From: Streptomyces adelaidensis
GTDB taxonomy: Bacteria > Actinomycetota > Actinomycetes > Streptomycetales > Streptomycetaceae
DNA: 64,000 nucleotides
Assembly: GCF_016598475.1 (NCBI RefSeq)
Contig: NZ_JAEMUX010000037.1
Span: forward strand, 17,129-81,128
Direction: 5' to 3'
The position numbers and the translations under genes were made by a program. Under the pieces are notes generated by a model. It did no database searches. It saw nothing but the letters and a program-made list of their open reading frames with translations, and was not told the DNA's origin. How positions within the stretch are numbered: the stretch's first letter is position 1; each line of letters opens with the position of its first letter. Below, one piece after another: positions 23,900 through 32,464 of the stretch.

Positions 23900-24928
23900 G
23901 TGAACCGAGAATCCGACGGCAGGATCGTGATCACTGGCGCCACCGGCAATGTGGGGACGAGTCTGGTTCGGCTGCTCGCGGAGGACCCGCAGGTCGGCCG
24001 GATACGGGGGCTGGCCCGGCGGGTTCCCGACTGGACGCCGGCGAAGACCGAGTGGACGGCCGTGGACGTGGGGGACGAGGAGGCCGATCTGGTCAAGGAG
24101 TTCGAAGGGGCACGCGCGGTCGTCCATCTCGCCTGGGCGTTCCAGCCGACACACGATCCGGCCGTGACCTGGCGGACCAATGTGCTGGGCGGCATGCGTG
24201 TCTTCGAGGCGGTGGCGGCGGCGAAGGTCCCGACGCTGGTGCACACCTCGTCGGTCGGCGCCTACTCGCCGGGGCCGAAGGGACGCGCGGTCGACGAGTC
24301 GTGGCCGACGCACGGGTGGCCCGATGCCGCGTACTGCCGGGAGAAGGCGTATCTGGAGCGCGCGCTGGACTCCTTCGAGCACGAGCACCCCGGGGTCCGG
24401 GTGGTGCGGATGCGGCCCGCGTTCCTGTTCAAGCGGGAGTCCGCGAGCGAGCAGCGGCGTATCTTCGGCGGGCGCTTCCTGCCGGGGCCGCTGGCCCGGC
24501 CCGAGCTGCTGCCGTTCCTGCCCGACATCCCCGGGCTGAAGGTGCAGGCCCTGCACACCGACGACGCCGCCGAGGCGTACCGGCTGGCGCTGCACACCGA
24601 CGCGCACGGCGCCTTCAACCTCGCGGCCGAGCCGCCGGTGGACGCCGCGCTGCTCAGCGAGGTGATGGGGTCCCGTGCGGTGCGGCTGCCCCGGGTCGCG
24701 GCCCGCTCCGCGGTCGCCGCCGCGTGGAACCTCCGGCTGCTGCCCGCCTCACCGCACCTCTTCGACGCCGTGCTGCGGCTGCCGCTGATGGACTGCACCA
24801 AGGCCCGCGCCGAACTGGGCTGGCGGCCCGAGCGCACGTCGGTGGAGGTGCTGGAGGAGTTCCTGTCGGGGATGCGGCAGGGGGCCGGGGAGGAGACCGA
24901 GCCGCTTCGGGGGCGGAAGGTCGGCTGA
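23900..24928 (+). CDS. NAD-dependent epimerase/dehydratase family protein (extended SDR)
   Basis: 342 residues from GTG 23900, with GAGAGGAGT upstream. The Rossmann motif is RIVITGATGNVGTSLVRLLA, followed by AVVHLAWAFQPTHDP, LVHTSSVGAYSPGP (catalytic Ser region) and the Y-x-x-x-K motif in AAYCREKAYLERAL. The middle and C-terminus (VVRMRPAFLFKRES, HTDDAAEAYRLAL) follow the UDP-galactose-4-epimerase-like pattern. It probably modifies a nucleotide sugar or related carbonyl; the substrate is unassigned. A strong terminator follows 32 nt after the stop. Confidence 0.88.
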   Translation: MNRESDGRIVITGATGNVGTSLVRLLAEDPQVGRIRGLARRVPDWTPAKTEWTAVDVGDEEADLVKEFEGARAVVHLAWAFQPTHDPAVTWRTNVLGGMRVFEAVAAAKVPTLVHTSSVGAYSPGPKGRAVDESWPTHGWPDAAYCREKAYLERALDSFEHEHPGVRVVRMRPAFLFKRESASEQRRIFGGRFLPGPLARPELLPFLPDIPGLKVQALHTDDAAEAYRLALHTDAHGAFNLAAEPPVDAALLSEVMGSRAVRLPRVAARSAVAAAWNLRLLPASPHLFDAVLRLPLMDCTKARAELGWRPERTSVEVLEEFLSGMRQGAGEETEPLRGRKVG

Positions 24929-24960
24929 GCCGAACCGGCCGGGCGACTACATGTACATGA

Positions 24961-24994
24961 CGGTGCCTCCCCGGGTCCCACCGGGGAGGCACCG
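24961..24994. terminator. 14-bp terminator hairpin
   Basis: CGGTGCCTCCCCGG, loop GTCCCA, CCGGGGAGGCACCG. A perfect stem between convergent genes; it can terminate from both sides. Confidence 0.85.
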
Positions 24995-25059
24995 AGCTTC
25001 GGAGGGGCGGCGAGGTGAGGGTGGCCAGGGTCGAGCGTGATGGTGGCCAGGGTCAGCGG

Positions 25060-25344
25060 TCAGCCGGACGACTCGTCGGGCACCGGCTGCTCGGGATTGA
25101 CGGGGGCCGACTGGGGCACGCCCCGCCGACCGGTGCCCGCCTCGTCCGTGTCGGGCACATCGGTCGCCTCGGCCGCCCGTTCGTCGTCCCGGTCGCGGTC
25201 CGGTTCGTCGTTCTCCTCGTCGTCGGTGGCGCGCGCCGGAGCCACCTCCCACGGGTCCTCACCCGTGTTCGCCTGTTGGTCGGGCAGGTCCCTCGGTACG
25301 GGGTCGCCGTGCTCGCCGGGACCCTCCAGCCGGTGATCGGTCAC
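25060..25344 (-). CDS. Small acidic, probably disordered hypothetical protein
   Basis: 94 residues from GTG 25344, chosen because AAGGAG lies 7 nt upstream, whereas the longer frame has no ribosome site. The composition is dominated by Asp, Glu, Pro, Arg and Gly (TDDEENDEPDRDRDDERAAE), with no hydrophobic core, so it is probably intrinsically disordered. Similar short acidic proteins are common in Streptomyces. No function can be assigned. It lies between the epimerase terminator and the APH-like kinase gene. Confidence 0.6.
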   Translation of the reverse strand: MTDHRLEGPGEHGDPVPRDLPDQQANTGEDPWEVAPARATDDEENDEPDRDRDDERAAEATDVPDTDEAGTGRRGVPQSAPVNPEQPVPDESSG

Positions 25345-25426
25345 GGCGTGCTCCTTCCTGTCGTGCACCGGGCGCGGGTACCTCGGTCTGATCGACTCAA
25401 ACCAGGTGTCCCGTCCAGGTACTCCG

Positions 25427-26407
25427 TCAGGAGAGATCGCCCAGCTCGTCCAGGGCCGCCGTCAGCCGCGGCGCCACCGTCTCCCGCCGCCACGCGACGT
25501 GCCCGTCGTCCAGGCCGCGCGGCACCGTCTCGACCAGCATGATCAGGTAGAGGTAGCTGCGGTAGAGGGCATAGCGCCGACGGACCGACGGGGTGAATTC
25601 CAGTTCCCCGCCCGCCGCTTGATAGCCCCTCAGGAAGTCGGCGTCCTGCTGGATGTCGCCCAGCAGCGCCAACGAGACGAAGTCCGCGACGGGATCGCCC
25701 CAGAACATGCGCTCGCCGTCGATCAGACCGCCGACCCGGGGCGACTCCCCCGCCTCCGCCTCGACGAGGATGTTGCCCGGCCACAGATCGAAGTGGACCA
25801 GACGCGGGACAGTCACCTCGTCGAGGGCGTCGTACGCGGACTTCGCCGTACGGGCCACCTCCTCCACGGAGCGGGGCAGCCAGGCCCGGTAGCGGCGGGC
25901 GTCGGCGAGGACACCGTCGTACATGGCGGTGAAGGCGGTGCGCCAGTCGGCGGTGAGGGGGCCGAACGTGCCGGACGGGTAGCCGAAGCCGGGGCCGGTC
26001 ACCTGGTGGAGCCGGGCCACCAGGCCGCCCAACTCCCGGCGCAGCGAGGCCTCCTGGCCGGGCCCCTGCCCGTCCCATCCGCCGCCCGGGCAGAAGGTGA
26101 GCAGCAGAAGGCGGCCCGTCGGCGCGGTGTCGTCGAGGACGACTCCGGCCACCTGTGGCGCGGGGACGCCGACGGTCGCGGCGGCCCGGCAGAACTCGGC
26201 CTCGGCGCCGAGGAGTTCACTCTCGTAGGCCAGGCCGGGCGTGGTGGACGGCGGGGGGATCTTGAGGACGAGCCGGGTGCCGTCGGTGAGGCGCAGTTCC
26301 TCGACCGCGTTGTACGTGCCGCCGGCGAGCGGCAGCCGCTCGGCCAGACTCTCGGGCGGCAACCCCGCCGCCACGAGGGCGAGCCGCGCCCGCTCCCAGT
26401 CGTCCAT
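25427..26407 (-). CDS. Aminoglycoside phosphotransferase (APH)-like kinase family protein
   Basis: 326 residues. Protein-kinase-like fold of the APH/choline-kinase type: an N-lobe with LTDGTRLVLKIPPPS (ATP Lys), hinge LLLLTFCPGGG, catalytic loop LVHFDLWPGNILV (H-x-D-x-x-x-x-N) and metal-binding VGGLIDGERMFWGDPVADFV. Members phosphorylate small molecules such as antibiotics, homoserine or sugars; the substrate cannot be inferred. ATG 26407 (MDDWERARLALVAAGLPPES) is the family-like start. It is divergent from the FBP gene at 26604 across 196 nt. Confidence 0.85.
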   Translation of the reverse strand: MDDWERARLALVAAGLPPESLAERLPLAGGTYNAVEELRLTDGTRLVLKIPPPSTTPGLAYESELLGAEAEFCRAAATVGVPAPQVAGVVLDDTAPTGRLLLLTFCPGGGWDGQGPGQEASLRRELGGLVARLHQVTGPGFGYPSGTFGPLTADWRTAFTAMYDGVLADARRYRAWLPRSVEEVARTAKSAYDALDEVTVPRLVHFDLWPGNILVEAEAGESPRVGGLIDGERMFWGDPVADFVSLALLGDIQQDADFLRGYQAAGGELEFTPSVRRRYALYRSYLYLIMLVETVPRGLDDGHVAWRRETVAPRLTAALDELGDLS

Positions 26408-26553
26408 ACCCGTCCCCCTCGTCCCGCGCGGCCGTGTGGGCCCACTCTGCCAGGTGGACCCCCACCTCGAATACGGCCGTGTCGGCGGAGGAGACACCCC
26501 GTCCCATGAAATCCATTGGCCTCCTTCCAGAATACTGAGTAGCTTAGCCATCT

Positions 26554-26570
26554 ACCTAGTACTCCTAGGT
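26554..26570. promoter_or_regulatory. Inverted repeat upstream of FBP gene
   Basis: ACCTAG-TACTC-CTAGGT, a perfect 6+6 inverted repeat in an unusually A/T-rich stretch (26530-26580) 34 nt before ATG 26604. Probably an operator in the promoter of the FBP gene; the regulator is unknown. Confidence 0.55.
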
Positions 26571-26603
26571 TTTGACCATCGTGCCCCCACCGGAGGAACC
26601 ACC

Positions 26604-27098
26604 ATGAAGCCGCTCACCGAGCAGGACATCCGCAGTTCGTTCGTCAACTGCTCGAAGGGCGAGGCGAAGCGGATCTCGCTGCCGCGTGACCTGCAGCAAC
26701 GTCCGTGGGACGACCTGGACTTCCTCGGCTGGCGGGACCCGGGGGCGCCCGACCGCAGCTATCTCGTCACCGAGCACGCCGGCCGGACCCTGGGGATCAC
26801 CCTGCGGTTCCCCTCCGCGCAGCGTGGCTTTCTGCATCGCAGCATGTGTTCGCTGTGTCTGACGACGCATCGGGGCAGCGGCGTGTCGCTGATGACGGCC
26901 CGCAAGGCGGGGGCGGCCGGGCGGGAGGGGAACTCGGTGGGGGTGTACATGTGTGCCGACCTGGCGTGCTCGCTGTATGTGCGGGGCAGGAAGGCGCTCG
27001 ACGCGGGAAGCCGGTTCGAGGAGAGTCTCACGACGGAGGAACAGATCGCCCGGACGGTGGGCAACCTGTCCGCGTTCCTGGCGAAGCTCTACGACTGA
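26604..27098 (+). CDS. FBP-domain protein (treble-clef zinc finger, EF-G-binding family)
   Basis: 164 residues. The C-terminal half carries the FBP/FusB-type zinc finger: CSLCLTTHRGSGVSLMTARK and CADLACSLYVRG, giving four cysteines. The N-terminal half (LTEQDIRSSFVNCSKGEAKRISLP) is the helical region of the actinobacterial family. FusB proteins of staphylococci bind EF-G and rescue it from fusidic acid; actinobacterial members are thought to act on the ribosome/EF-G but are little characterised. GGAGG is 8 nt before the ATG. A perfect inverted repeat upstream suggests specific regulation. Confidence 0.85.
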   Translation: MKPLTEQDIRSSFVNCSKGEAKRISLPRDLQQRPWDDLDFLGWRDPGAPDRSYLVTEHAGRTLGITLRFPSAQRGFLHRSMCSLCLTTHRGSGVSLMTARKAGAAGREGNSVGVYMCADLACSLYVRGRKALDAGSRFEESLTTEEQIARTVGNLSAFLAKLYD

Positions 27099-27159
27099 GA
27101 GGGCCGGGGGGAGTGCGGGGGCGGGGGGGCTTCACCGGGCGTTTCCTGGTCCCGTAGCC

Positions 27160-27681
27160 GTGCCGCCTCGACCTCGTGGAGGTGGACCAGGACGTCGTAG
27201 TTCGGTGTTGTTCCACCACAGGTAGGTGTCTGGAACTCGTCGCGCATGATGCGCCGCGGGTCGGCCTCGCCGTGCACGACGTCGTCGTGCGAGGAGCAGG
27301 CCGGTGCTCCACGGGGCCTCCAGGGCGAAGGGGCAAAAAGCCCTTCTCCTCGACGAGGTGGCGGAAGACGCGGTGCTTCAGGGCGAAGAAGTCGTGCGAA
27401 CCGTGCATGGCCTCGCCGAGGCCGACGACGCGTGCGTCGCCGATCATGCGGTCGAGCGGACGCAGGTCGCAGGTCGCAGGTCTGTCGCCGCCCGCTTCCA
27501 CCGTGTGCAGCGGGTGCGCCGCGCGGTCGAGGGCCGCGACCACGGGGGCTATGGGGTCGTCGGTCGCCGCCGAGGTGGTGGAGCTCCCGGTCGTCGGCGC
27601 GGCCTGGGCCGGGGTTCCGGCCGCCACGACACCGAGGCGGACGAACAGGGTCAGTGCGCGTGCGGTTCGAGGCCAGTGCAT
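27160..27681 (-). pseudogene. Erythromycin esterase-family pseudogene
   Basis: Starts at ATG 27681 with a secretion signal (ALTLFVRLGVVAAGTPAQA) and reads correctly through LRPLDRMIGDARVVGLGEAM and HGSHDFFALKHRVFRHLVEE, the family core. Then the frame is lost: ALEAPWSTGLLL continues in a second frame, DDVVHGEADPRRIMRDEF in a third, and TYLWWNN back in another, so at least three frameshifts lie within ~170 bp. After that nothing family-like remains; an intact protein is ~430 residues, so the 3' half is deleted. Family members hydrolyse macrolide lactones or unknown esters. The gene is certainly inactive. Confidence 0.85.
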
Positions 27682-27831
27682 GATCCAAGGCTTTCGTCCG
27701 GAGCGGTCGCCCGCCATCCGGTGGACCACCGGTCCCCCGGTGGGGGTTCCCCCCACCTCCCGCGGAACCGGCGGGGGGTTAGGGTCCTCGCTCAGGAGTT
27801 CGGTGCGCGGCGTAAGGGGAACAGCCCAAGG

Positions 27832-29088
27832 ATGCGAGACGTACGTGGTGTGTGGGCCCAGGTCGGCACGTGGGTCGTGAAGTGGCGGCAGGATCCGGTG
27901 ATCGTGCAGTCGGTGCGGTCGGCGGCGGCCGCCACGGTGGCCTATGTGGTGGCGCTGCAGGTCAGCTCGGAGGCGGCGCCCCTGACGGCTCCGCTGACCG
28001 CGCTCCTCGTCGTGCAGGTCACGCTCTACGCCACCCTCACCACCGGTATCCGCCGGGTGAACTCGGTGGTCGCCGGCGTCGTCATCGCCATCGGCTTCAG
28101 TGTCCTGGTGGGCCTCACCTGGTGGAGCCTCGCCCTGCTGATCCTCGCCTCGCTCGCGGTCGGGCATCTGGTGCGGGTCAGCGAGTTCGTGCCCGAGGTG
28201 GCGATCAGCGCGATGCTGGTGCTCGGCGTGACCAGGGTCGGGGACACGGCATGGGCGCGGGTCGTGGAGACGCTGATCGGCGCGGTCGTCGGCCTCGCCT
28301 TCAACTTCCTGCTCGTTCCCCCGGTGTGGGTCGAGGCGGCCGGCGACTCCATCGAGGACCTGGCCCGCCGGATGCGGCGGCTGATGATCCGCGTCGGCGA
28401 GGAGGCCTCGGGCCGCACCCCCGTGGAGGCCGCGGAGGCCCGGCTCGACGAGGCCCGGAGGCTCGACTTCGACATCGTCGAGGTGGACGCGGCCCTCAAG
28501 CAGGCCGAGGAGAGCCTCAAGCTCAATCCACGCGTGCGGGAGGGTCTGCTGCACCGGGTCGTGCTGCGCACCGGCCTGGACACGCTGGAGATCTGCACGG
28601 TGGTCCTGCGGGTGCTGGCCCGCACCCTCACCGATCTCGCCCGGGAGCGGGAGCCGAGCCCGCTGCTCTCCGCCCAGGTGGGGGCGGCCGTCGAAAGGCT
28701 CCTCGCCGAGATCGGTGACGCGGTGGTCAGTTTCGCGGTGCTCGTGACCACCGATGTCAGCCGCAGCGCCGAGTCCGCGGAGGCCCGGCTCGCCGCCGAG
28801 CTGTCCACGGCCACCGCGACCCGCGACAAGCTGGCCCAGCTGCTCCTCGAAGAGGTCCAGCGCGACGCCCGGCAGTGGCAGCTGCACGGTGCCGTGCTGA
28901 CGGAGGTCAACCGCATCCTGGACGAGCTGGACACCGAGCACCGTTCCCAGCGGCTGCTGGAGGAGCTCGACCGCTGCACTCGCGAACAGCGCGAGCGCTC
29001 CCCCCGGCTCACGCGCCTCCGCGAGCGCGTGCACATCCCGCGCCCCCTCCGGCGGAACCGGTCCGGCCTCGGTGGACGTACTGACTGA
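27832..29088 (+). CDS. FUSC/aromatic acid exporter-like membrane protein
   Basis: 418 residues. The N-terminal ~160 residues contain six hydrophobic helices (VQSVRSAAAATVAYVVALQV, PLTALLVVQVTLYATLTTG, VNSVVAGVVIAIGFSVLVGL, and so on) with the SVRSAAAATVAYVVAL entry typical of FUSC/ArAE permease domains. The remaining 250 residues are long charged helices, predicted coiled-coil and cytoplasmic (AEARLDEARRLDFDIVEVDAAL). Related proteins export aromatic acids or other small organics; here the role is unknown. ATG 27832 is preceded by AAGG. The next gene begins 35 nt downstream and may be in the same transcript. Confidence 0.82.
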   Translation: MRDVRGVWAQVGTWVVKWRQDPVIVQSVRSAAAATVAYVVALQVSSEAAPLTAPLTALLVVQVTLYATLTTGIRRVNSVVAGVVIAIGFSVLVGLTWWSLALLILASLAVGHLVRVSEFVPEVAISAMLVLGVTRVGDTAWARVVETLIGAVVGLAFNFLLVPPVWVEAAGDSIEDLARRMRRLMIRVGEEASGRTPVEAAEARLDEARRLDFDIVEVDAALKQAEESLKLNPRVREGLLHRVVLRTGLDTLEICTVVLRVLARTLTDLAREREPSPLLSAQVGAAVERLLAEIGDAVVSFAVLVTTDVSRSAESAEARLAAELSTATATRDKLAQLLLEEVQRDARQWQLHGAVLTEVNRILDELDTEHRSQRLLEELDRCTREQRERSPRLTRLRERVHIPRPLRRNRSGLGGRTD

Positions 29089-29123
29089 CAAGGCACAACG
29101 CGATATCGAGGGGAGCGTACGGA

Positions 29124-30275
29124 ATGGCCGAAGGCGCCGTGCGGATCGACGGGACCACACTCCATCTGCCGGGTGGTGTGCAGGTGCGCTTCAAGCGCAC
29201 CCTGCGCCTGCCCGAGTCGGGCACGCACCAACTCCCGCCGGGTCTGGGCGACTTCCCGATCCGCCGGGTCGAGGACTACCCGAACACCGCTCCGGAGGAG
29301 ATGCGGGCGCGTGGCGGTGTGATGCTTCCCGTGTATCTGCGTGAGGCGATGTGGCTGCACTTCGGCGGCAGCAGGGAACCGGCCGCGCTCCAGGTCGGCG
29401 TCGGCAAGGTGTGCGCGGTGTCGGGCAAGCCGTGGAGCGGCACGCTCATCCGTGACCCCCAGAACTATGTCGTGCTCCCGCGTCAGCCGTGGCTCGACGG
29501 CATCAACTCCGGCAAAGGCACGGTCCGCCAGTTCGTGGCCGTCCCGCTCGGGCTGGGTGCCACGGTCGAGGGCCAGGTCACCGGCGAGGAGGTGTTCGGC
29601 GGGGTCCAGTTGCAGTCGTTCCCGCTGAACGACCAGCAGCTCGCCGGGTGGCGGGCGAACGAGCGGGCGCGCGTCGAGCGGGAGCGGAAGATGGGCCCGG
29701 TCGGTGGGTACGGCGGCTACGGCGGCCCGGTCCCGGTGCCGCCGGGTGCGGCACCGATGCCGCCCCCGTCGAGCGGCGCGCCGATGCCTCCGGCGCCGGG
29801 CGGCGGGCCGATGCCGCAGGGTGCCGCGTACCCCATGGCGGCGCCGGGCGCGGCCCCGGCGGCTCGCGCTGCCGCGGCCCCGCCCCGGGCGCCCGCCGCG
29901 ATGGGGCTCGGTGTCGGCGGCTCGATGCGCCAGGAGGTCTACAAGGACAACTGGCCGCGCGGCAGCTGGGCCGAGCAGCCGGCCGGCCGGATCTTCGTGC
30001 ATCTCGTCACGCCGCCGGAGTGGCGCCGGATCACCGGCGAGGCCCCGCCGCCGTCGCCGGTGGACCGCGCGGCCTACACGCGGGCAGGGCTCCCCTGGTT
30101 CGACTACTACGACCAGGATGCCCAGGATCTCGGCCCGGCCGACGCCCTCGGCACGGTGAAGCCGGTCGGCGACTGGCTCGGCGACGACCTCGACCCGTGG
30201 CAGCAGCCGGCCCCCGGCCAGGTCAAGCCGCTCGGTGACGCACCGGGCCGGCCGATCCAGGACGGCGACTGGTAG
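29124..30275 (+). CDS. Hypothetical protein with Pro/Gly/Ala/Met-rich linker
   Basis: 383 residues from ATG 29124, with GAGGGGAG upstream. Two folded-looking parts flank a disordered linker. The N-terminal ~190 residues (LPVYLREAMWLHFGGSREPAA, VCAVSGKPWSGTLIRDPQNY, LDGINSGKGTVRQFVAVPLG) and the C-terminal ~110 residues (EVYKDNWPRGSWAEQPAGR, IFVHLVTPPEWRRITGEAPP) are separated by ~80 residues of PPGAAPMPPPSSGAPMPPAP-type repeats. LPRQPWLDGINSGKG together with VEGQVTGEE suggests a widespread actinomycete family that I have no name for. No signal peptide is seen. It probably shares a transcript with the FUSC gene. Confidence 0.75.
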   Translation: MAEGAVRIDGTTLHLPGGVQVRFKRTLRLPESGTHQLPPGLGDFPIRRVEDYPNTAPEEMRARGGVMLPVYLREAMWLHFGGSREPAALQVGVGKVCAVSGKPWSGTLIRDPQNYVVLPRQPWLDGINSGKGTVRQFVAVPLGLGATVEGQVTGEEVFGGVQLQSFPLNDQQLAGWRANERARVERERKMGPVGGYGGYGGPVPVPPGAAPMPPPSSGAPMPPAPGGGPMPQGAAYPMAAPGAAPAARAAAAPPRAPAAMGLGVGGSMRQEVYKDNWPRGSWAEQPAGRIFVHLVTPPEWRRITGEAPPPSPVDRAAYTRAGLPWFDYYDQDAQDLGPADALGTVKPVGDWLGDDLDPWQQPAPGQVKPLGDAPGRPIQDGDW

Positions 30276-30399
30276 CCGCCCCAGGATCCCGGCGGCGGGC
30301 GTTGCATGGCGCGCGACGTCCGCCGCCGTGTTTTGCGCCGAGCCGCTCGTACCCGTCAAGGTGAGTGAGGCCGAGACGAGCGACACCCGAGGTGCACGA

Positions 30400-31665
30400 A
30401 TGACGAATGAGGCGGCAGGGGACCGAGGCGGCTGGAGCAGGCGCCGTGTCCTGGGGATGCTGGCGGCGACGGCCGTACCGGCGTCCCTGGTGGGCTGCTC
30501 CGACTCCGAGCAGGCGGCCGGGCCCGCCTCGTCCTCCCCCGCGCGGAACGCCTCGACCCCGACGGCACCGTCACAGGAGGCTGAGGCGGGGGCGGACACA
30601 GGGGCCGAGTCGGCCTCGCCCTCCCCCGCTCCCACCGGCCCCCAGCCGCTCTTCCTCGGCACCTACACATCGGCCGAGGGCGGCGGCACCGGCATCGGCG
30701 TGGCCACGTACGACGCCCGGAGTGGCGGGATCACGGGCAAGGGGACGATCACCGGCGTCGGCGACCCGTCGTACCTCGCCGTGCACCCGGACGGCCGGAC
30801 GCTGTACGCCGTGAACGAGCGCACGGAGGGCGGGGTGACCGCCGTACGGCTGTCCGACCGGAAGGTCCTCGGCACCCGGAGCACCGGCGGGGAGGCGCCC
30901 TGCCATCTGTCCGTGCATCCGAGCGGACGGTGGCTGCTGAGCACGAACTACGGAACGGGCAGCGTCGCCGTGCACCCCGTCGAGGAGTCGGGTGCGCTGG
31001 GCGAGCGCACGGATCTGGTCGTGCACCGCAGCCCGGCGCCGGGCCCGGGCCAGGAGGGACCGCACGCGCACCAGATCGTCACGAGCCCCGACGGCGGGCA
31101 TGTCCTCGCCGTCGACCTGGGCAACGACACGGTGTACACCTACCGTCTGGACGAGTCCCGGGGCACGCTCGCCGAGGTCTCCCGGGCGCGGACCCGGTCG
31201 GGCGCGGGACCCCGGCAGCTCACCTTCCATCCCGGCGGCCGGTACGCCTATCTCGCGAACGAGACCGACAACACGGTCGTGGTCTGCGCCTACGACCCCG
31301 GCAGCGGGCGGCTCACGCCGGGCGACCCGCAGTCCACCGGCACGGGCTCGGGCACGAACTATCCGGCGCAGCTGGTGGTGACGCCGAACGGCTCGTACGC
31401 GTATCTCGCCAACCGGGGGCACGACAGCCTGACGCGCTACGCGGTCGAGGCCGACGGCGCCCGGCTGAAGCTGCTGGACACCGTGCCGGTCGGCGGGGAC
31501 TTCCCGCGCCAGATCGCCCTCTCGCCGGACGGCAGCCTGCTGTTCGCCTCCCTTCAGCGGTCGAGCGCGGTCAGCGTCTTCCGGGTCGACGCCGAGGCCG
31601 GTGGACTGCGGCTCGCGGGCGAGCCGTTCGCGTCACCCGTCGCCGTCTGTGCGCTGCCGCTGTAG
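30400..31665 (+). CDS. Tat-exported lipoprotein of the lactonase (6-phosphogluconolactonase-like) beta-propeller family
   Basis: 421 residues from ATG 30400, with GAGGTG upstream. The N-terminus is a twin-arginine lipoprotein signal (SRRRVLGMLAATAVPASLVG, then Cys), followed by a ~50-residue Ser/Thr/Ala/Pro linker. The rest is the seven-bladed Lactonase propeller: PLFLGTYTSAEGGGTGIGV, PSYLAVHPDGRTLYAVNER, CHLSVHPSGRWLLSTNYGTGS, GPRQLTFHPGGRYAYLANE, PRQIALSPDGSLLFASLQR. The family includes bacterial 6-phosphogluconolactonase and carboxy-cis,cis-muconate cyclase, but an exported copy must act on an extracellular lactone or ligand. Its 3' end overlaps the convergent DUF2470 gene by 33 nt. Confidence 0.88.
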   Translation: MTNEAAGDRGGWSRRRVLGMLAATAVPASLVGCSDSEQAAGPASSSPARNASTPTAPSQEAEAGADTGAESASPSPAPTGPQPLFLGTYTSAEGGGTGIGVATYDARSGGITGKGTITGVGDPSYLAVHPDGRTLYAVNERTEGGVTAVRLSDRKVLGTRSTGGEAPCHLSVHPSGRWLLSTNYGTGSVAVHPVEESGALGERTDLVVHRSPAPGPGQEGPHAHQIVTSPDGGHVLAVDLGNDTVYTYRLDESRGTLAEVSRARTRSGAGPRQLTFHPGGRYAYLANETDNTVVVCAYDPGSGRLTPGDPQSTGTGSGTNYPAQLVVTPNGSYAYLANRGHDSLTRYAVEADGARLKLLDTVPVGGDFPRQIALSPDGSLLFASLQRSSAVSVFRVDAEAGGLRLAGEPFASPVAVCALPL

Positions 31666-32358
31666 AGCTCGCGGGCAGGACGCGGTGCCGGCCTGGGAGA
31701 GCAGGCTGTGCATGCGTTCGGTGAGCTGCGCCATGGTGTCGGCGGGCTTGTGGAACGTCAGGCGTACGTCTCCGTTGCTGCGGGCCCGCTCGATGCGCAG
31801 GGTCAGACCGTGCCGGTCGACGGCGAGCGGCTGGACGCGTACGGCGCCGTGCAGGCTGTCGTGCGGAACGAGCCGGGTGAGGCGCTCCACGGCGTCGGGG
31901 TGTGCGTCCGCGAGGTGCGTCAGCAGCCCGGACTCGGCCGTGGCCAGCGGATCGGGCGCGGCGGCGGCGAACTCGTCGAGATCGACCACGACCGCGCCGG
32001 ACGGCTCGCGCAGCACGATGCGGGTGGCGTGGAACTCCAGGTCGCCATCCTTGGGCGTGAACCAACCGGCGAGCCAGAGCCGGGCCCGGATACGGTTGCG
32101 CACGGGCACCGGCGCGACATCGGCGAACTCCAGCACCGCGGACGGCTCGCCGCGCGGTGCACAGATCGCGGCGGCCACGAGCGTACTGTCCTCGGGAACG
32201 CACAGGATCACCCGGCCGTCCTCCGTGACGGTGTGCGCGCCGACGAACTCCTCGCGGCCGCCGTCGGCGGTCACCGCGCAGGACCACGCCGCCGCGAGCA
32301 CCGAGCGGGCACGCTCCGCCGCGGCGGGCGCGGCCGTCCAGCTGTGACGGTCACCCAT
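31633..32358 (-). CDS. DUF2470-domain protein, iron-regulated
   Basis: 241 residues. The C-terminal ~80 residues match DUF2470 (LTHLADAHPDAVERLTRLV, then LAVDRHGLTLRIERA), the module found at the end of HugZ-type haem-utilisation proteins. The N-terminal part (RSVLAAAWSCAVTADGGREE, VTEDGRVILCVPEDSTLV) looks like a degenerate split-barrel of the same superfamily. Directly upstream is a 19-bp near-perfect iron box, so expression should be repressed by an IdeR/DmdR1-type regulator when iron is plentiful. A role in haem or siderophore-iron handling is likely but inferred. The stop lies inside the convergent lactonase gene. Confidence 0.82.
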   Translation of the reverse strand: MGDRHSWTAAPAAAERARSVLAAAWSCAVTADGGREEFVGAHTVTEDGRVILCVPEDSTLVAAAICAPRGEPSAVLEFADVAPVPVRNRIRARLWLAGWFTPKDGDLEFHATRIVLREPSGAVVVDLDEFAAAAPDPLATAESGLLTHLADAHPDAVERLTRLVPHDSLHGAVRVQPLAVDRHGLTLRIERARSNGDVRLTFHKPADTMAQLTERMHSLLSQAGTASCPRALQRQRTDGDG

Positions 32359-32370
32359 CCCAAACCTCCC

Positions 32371-32389
32371 TTAGGTAAGCCTTGCCTAA
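32371..32389. promoter_or_regulatory. Iron box (IdeR/DmdR1-type operator)
   Basis: TTAGGTAAGCCTTGCCTAA, a 19-bp interrupted palindrome matching the consensus TTAGGTTAGGCTAACCTAA at the outer positions, 12 nt upstream of the DUF2470 start. Confidence 0.85.
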
Positions 32390-32464
32390 CCTATCGAAGA
32401 TCGGGGCGTACGCCAACCACCACCCGTCGGTCTGTGAACTTCCTGTTCGCCGCCGCGAACCGGA

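Noticed and set aside
28026..30662. 878-codon minus-strand frame opposite the FUSC and hypothetical genes
   Set aside because: Spans two plus-strand genes and their gap, composition typical of a shadow frame.
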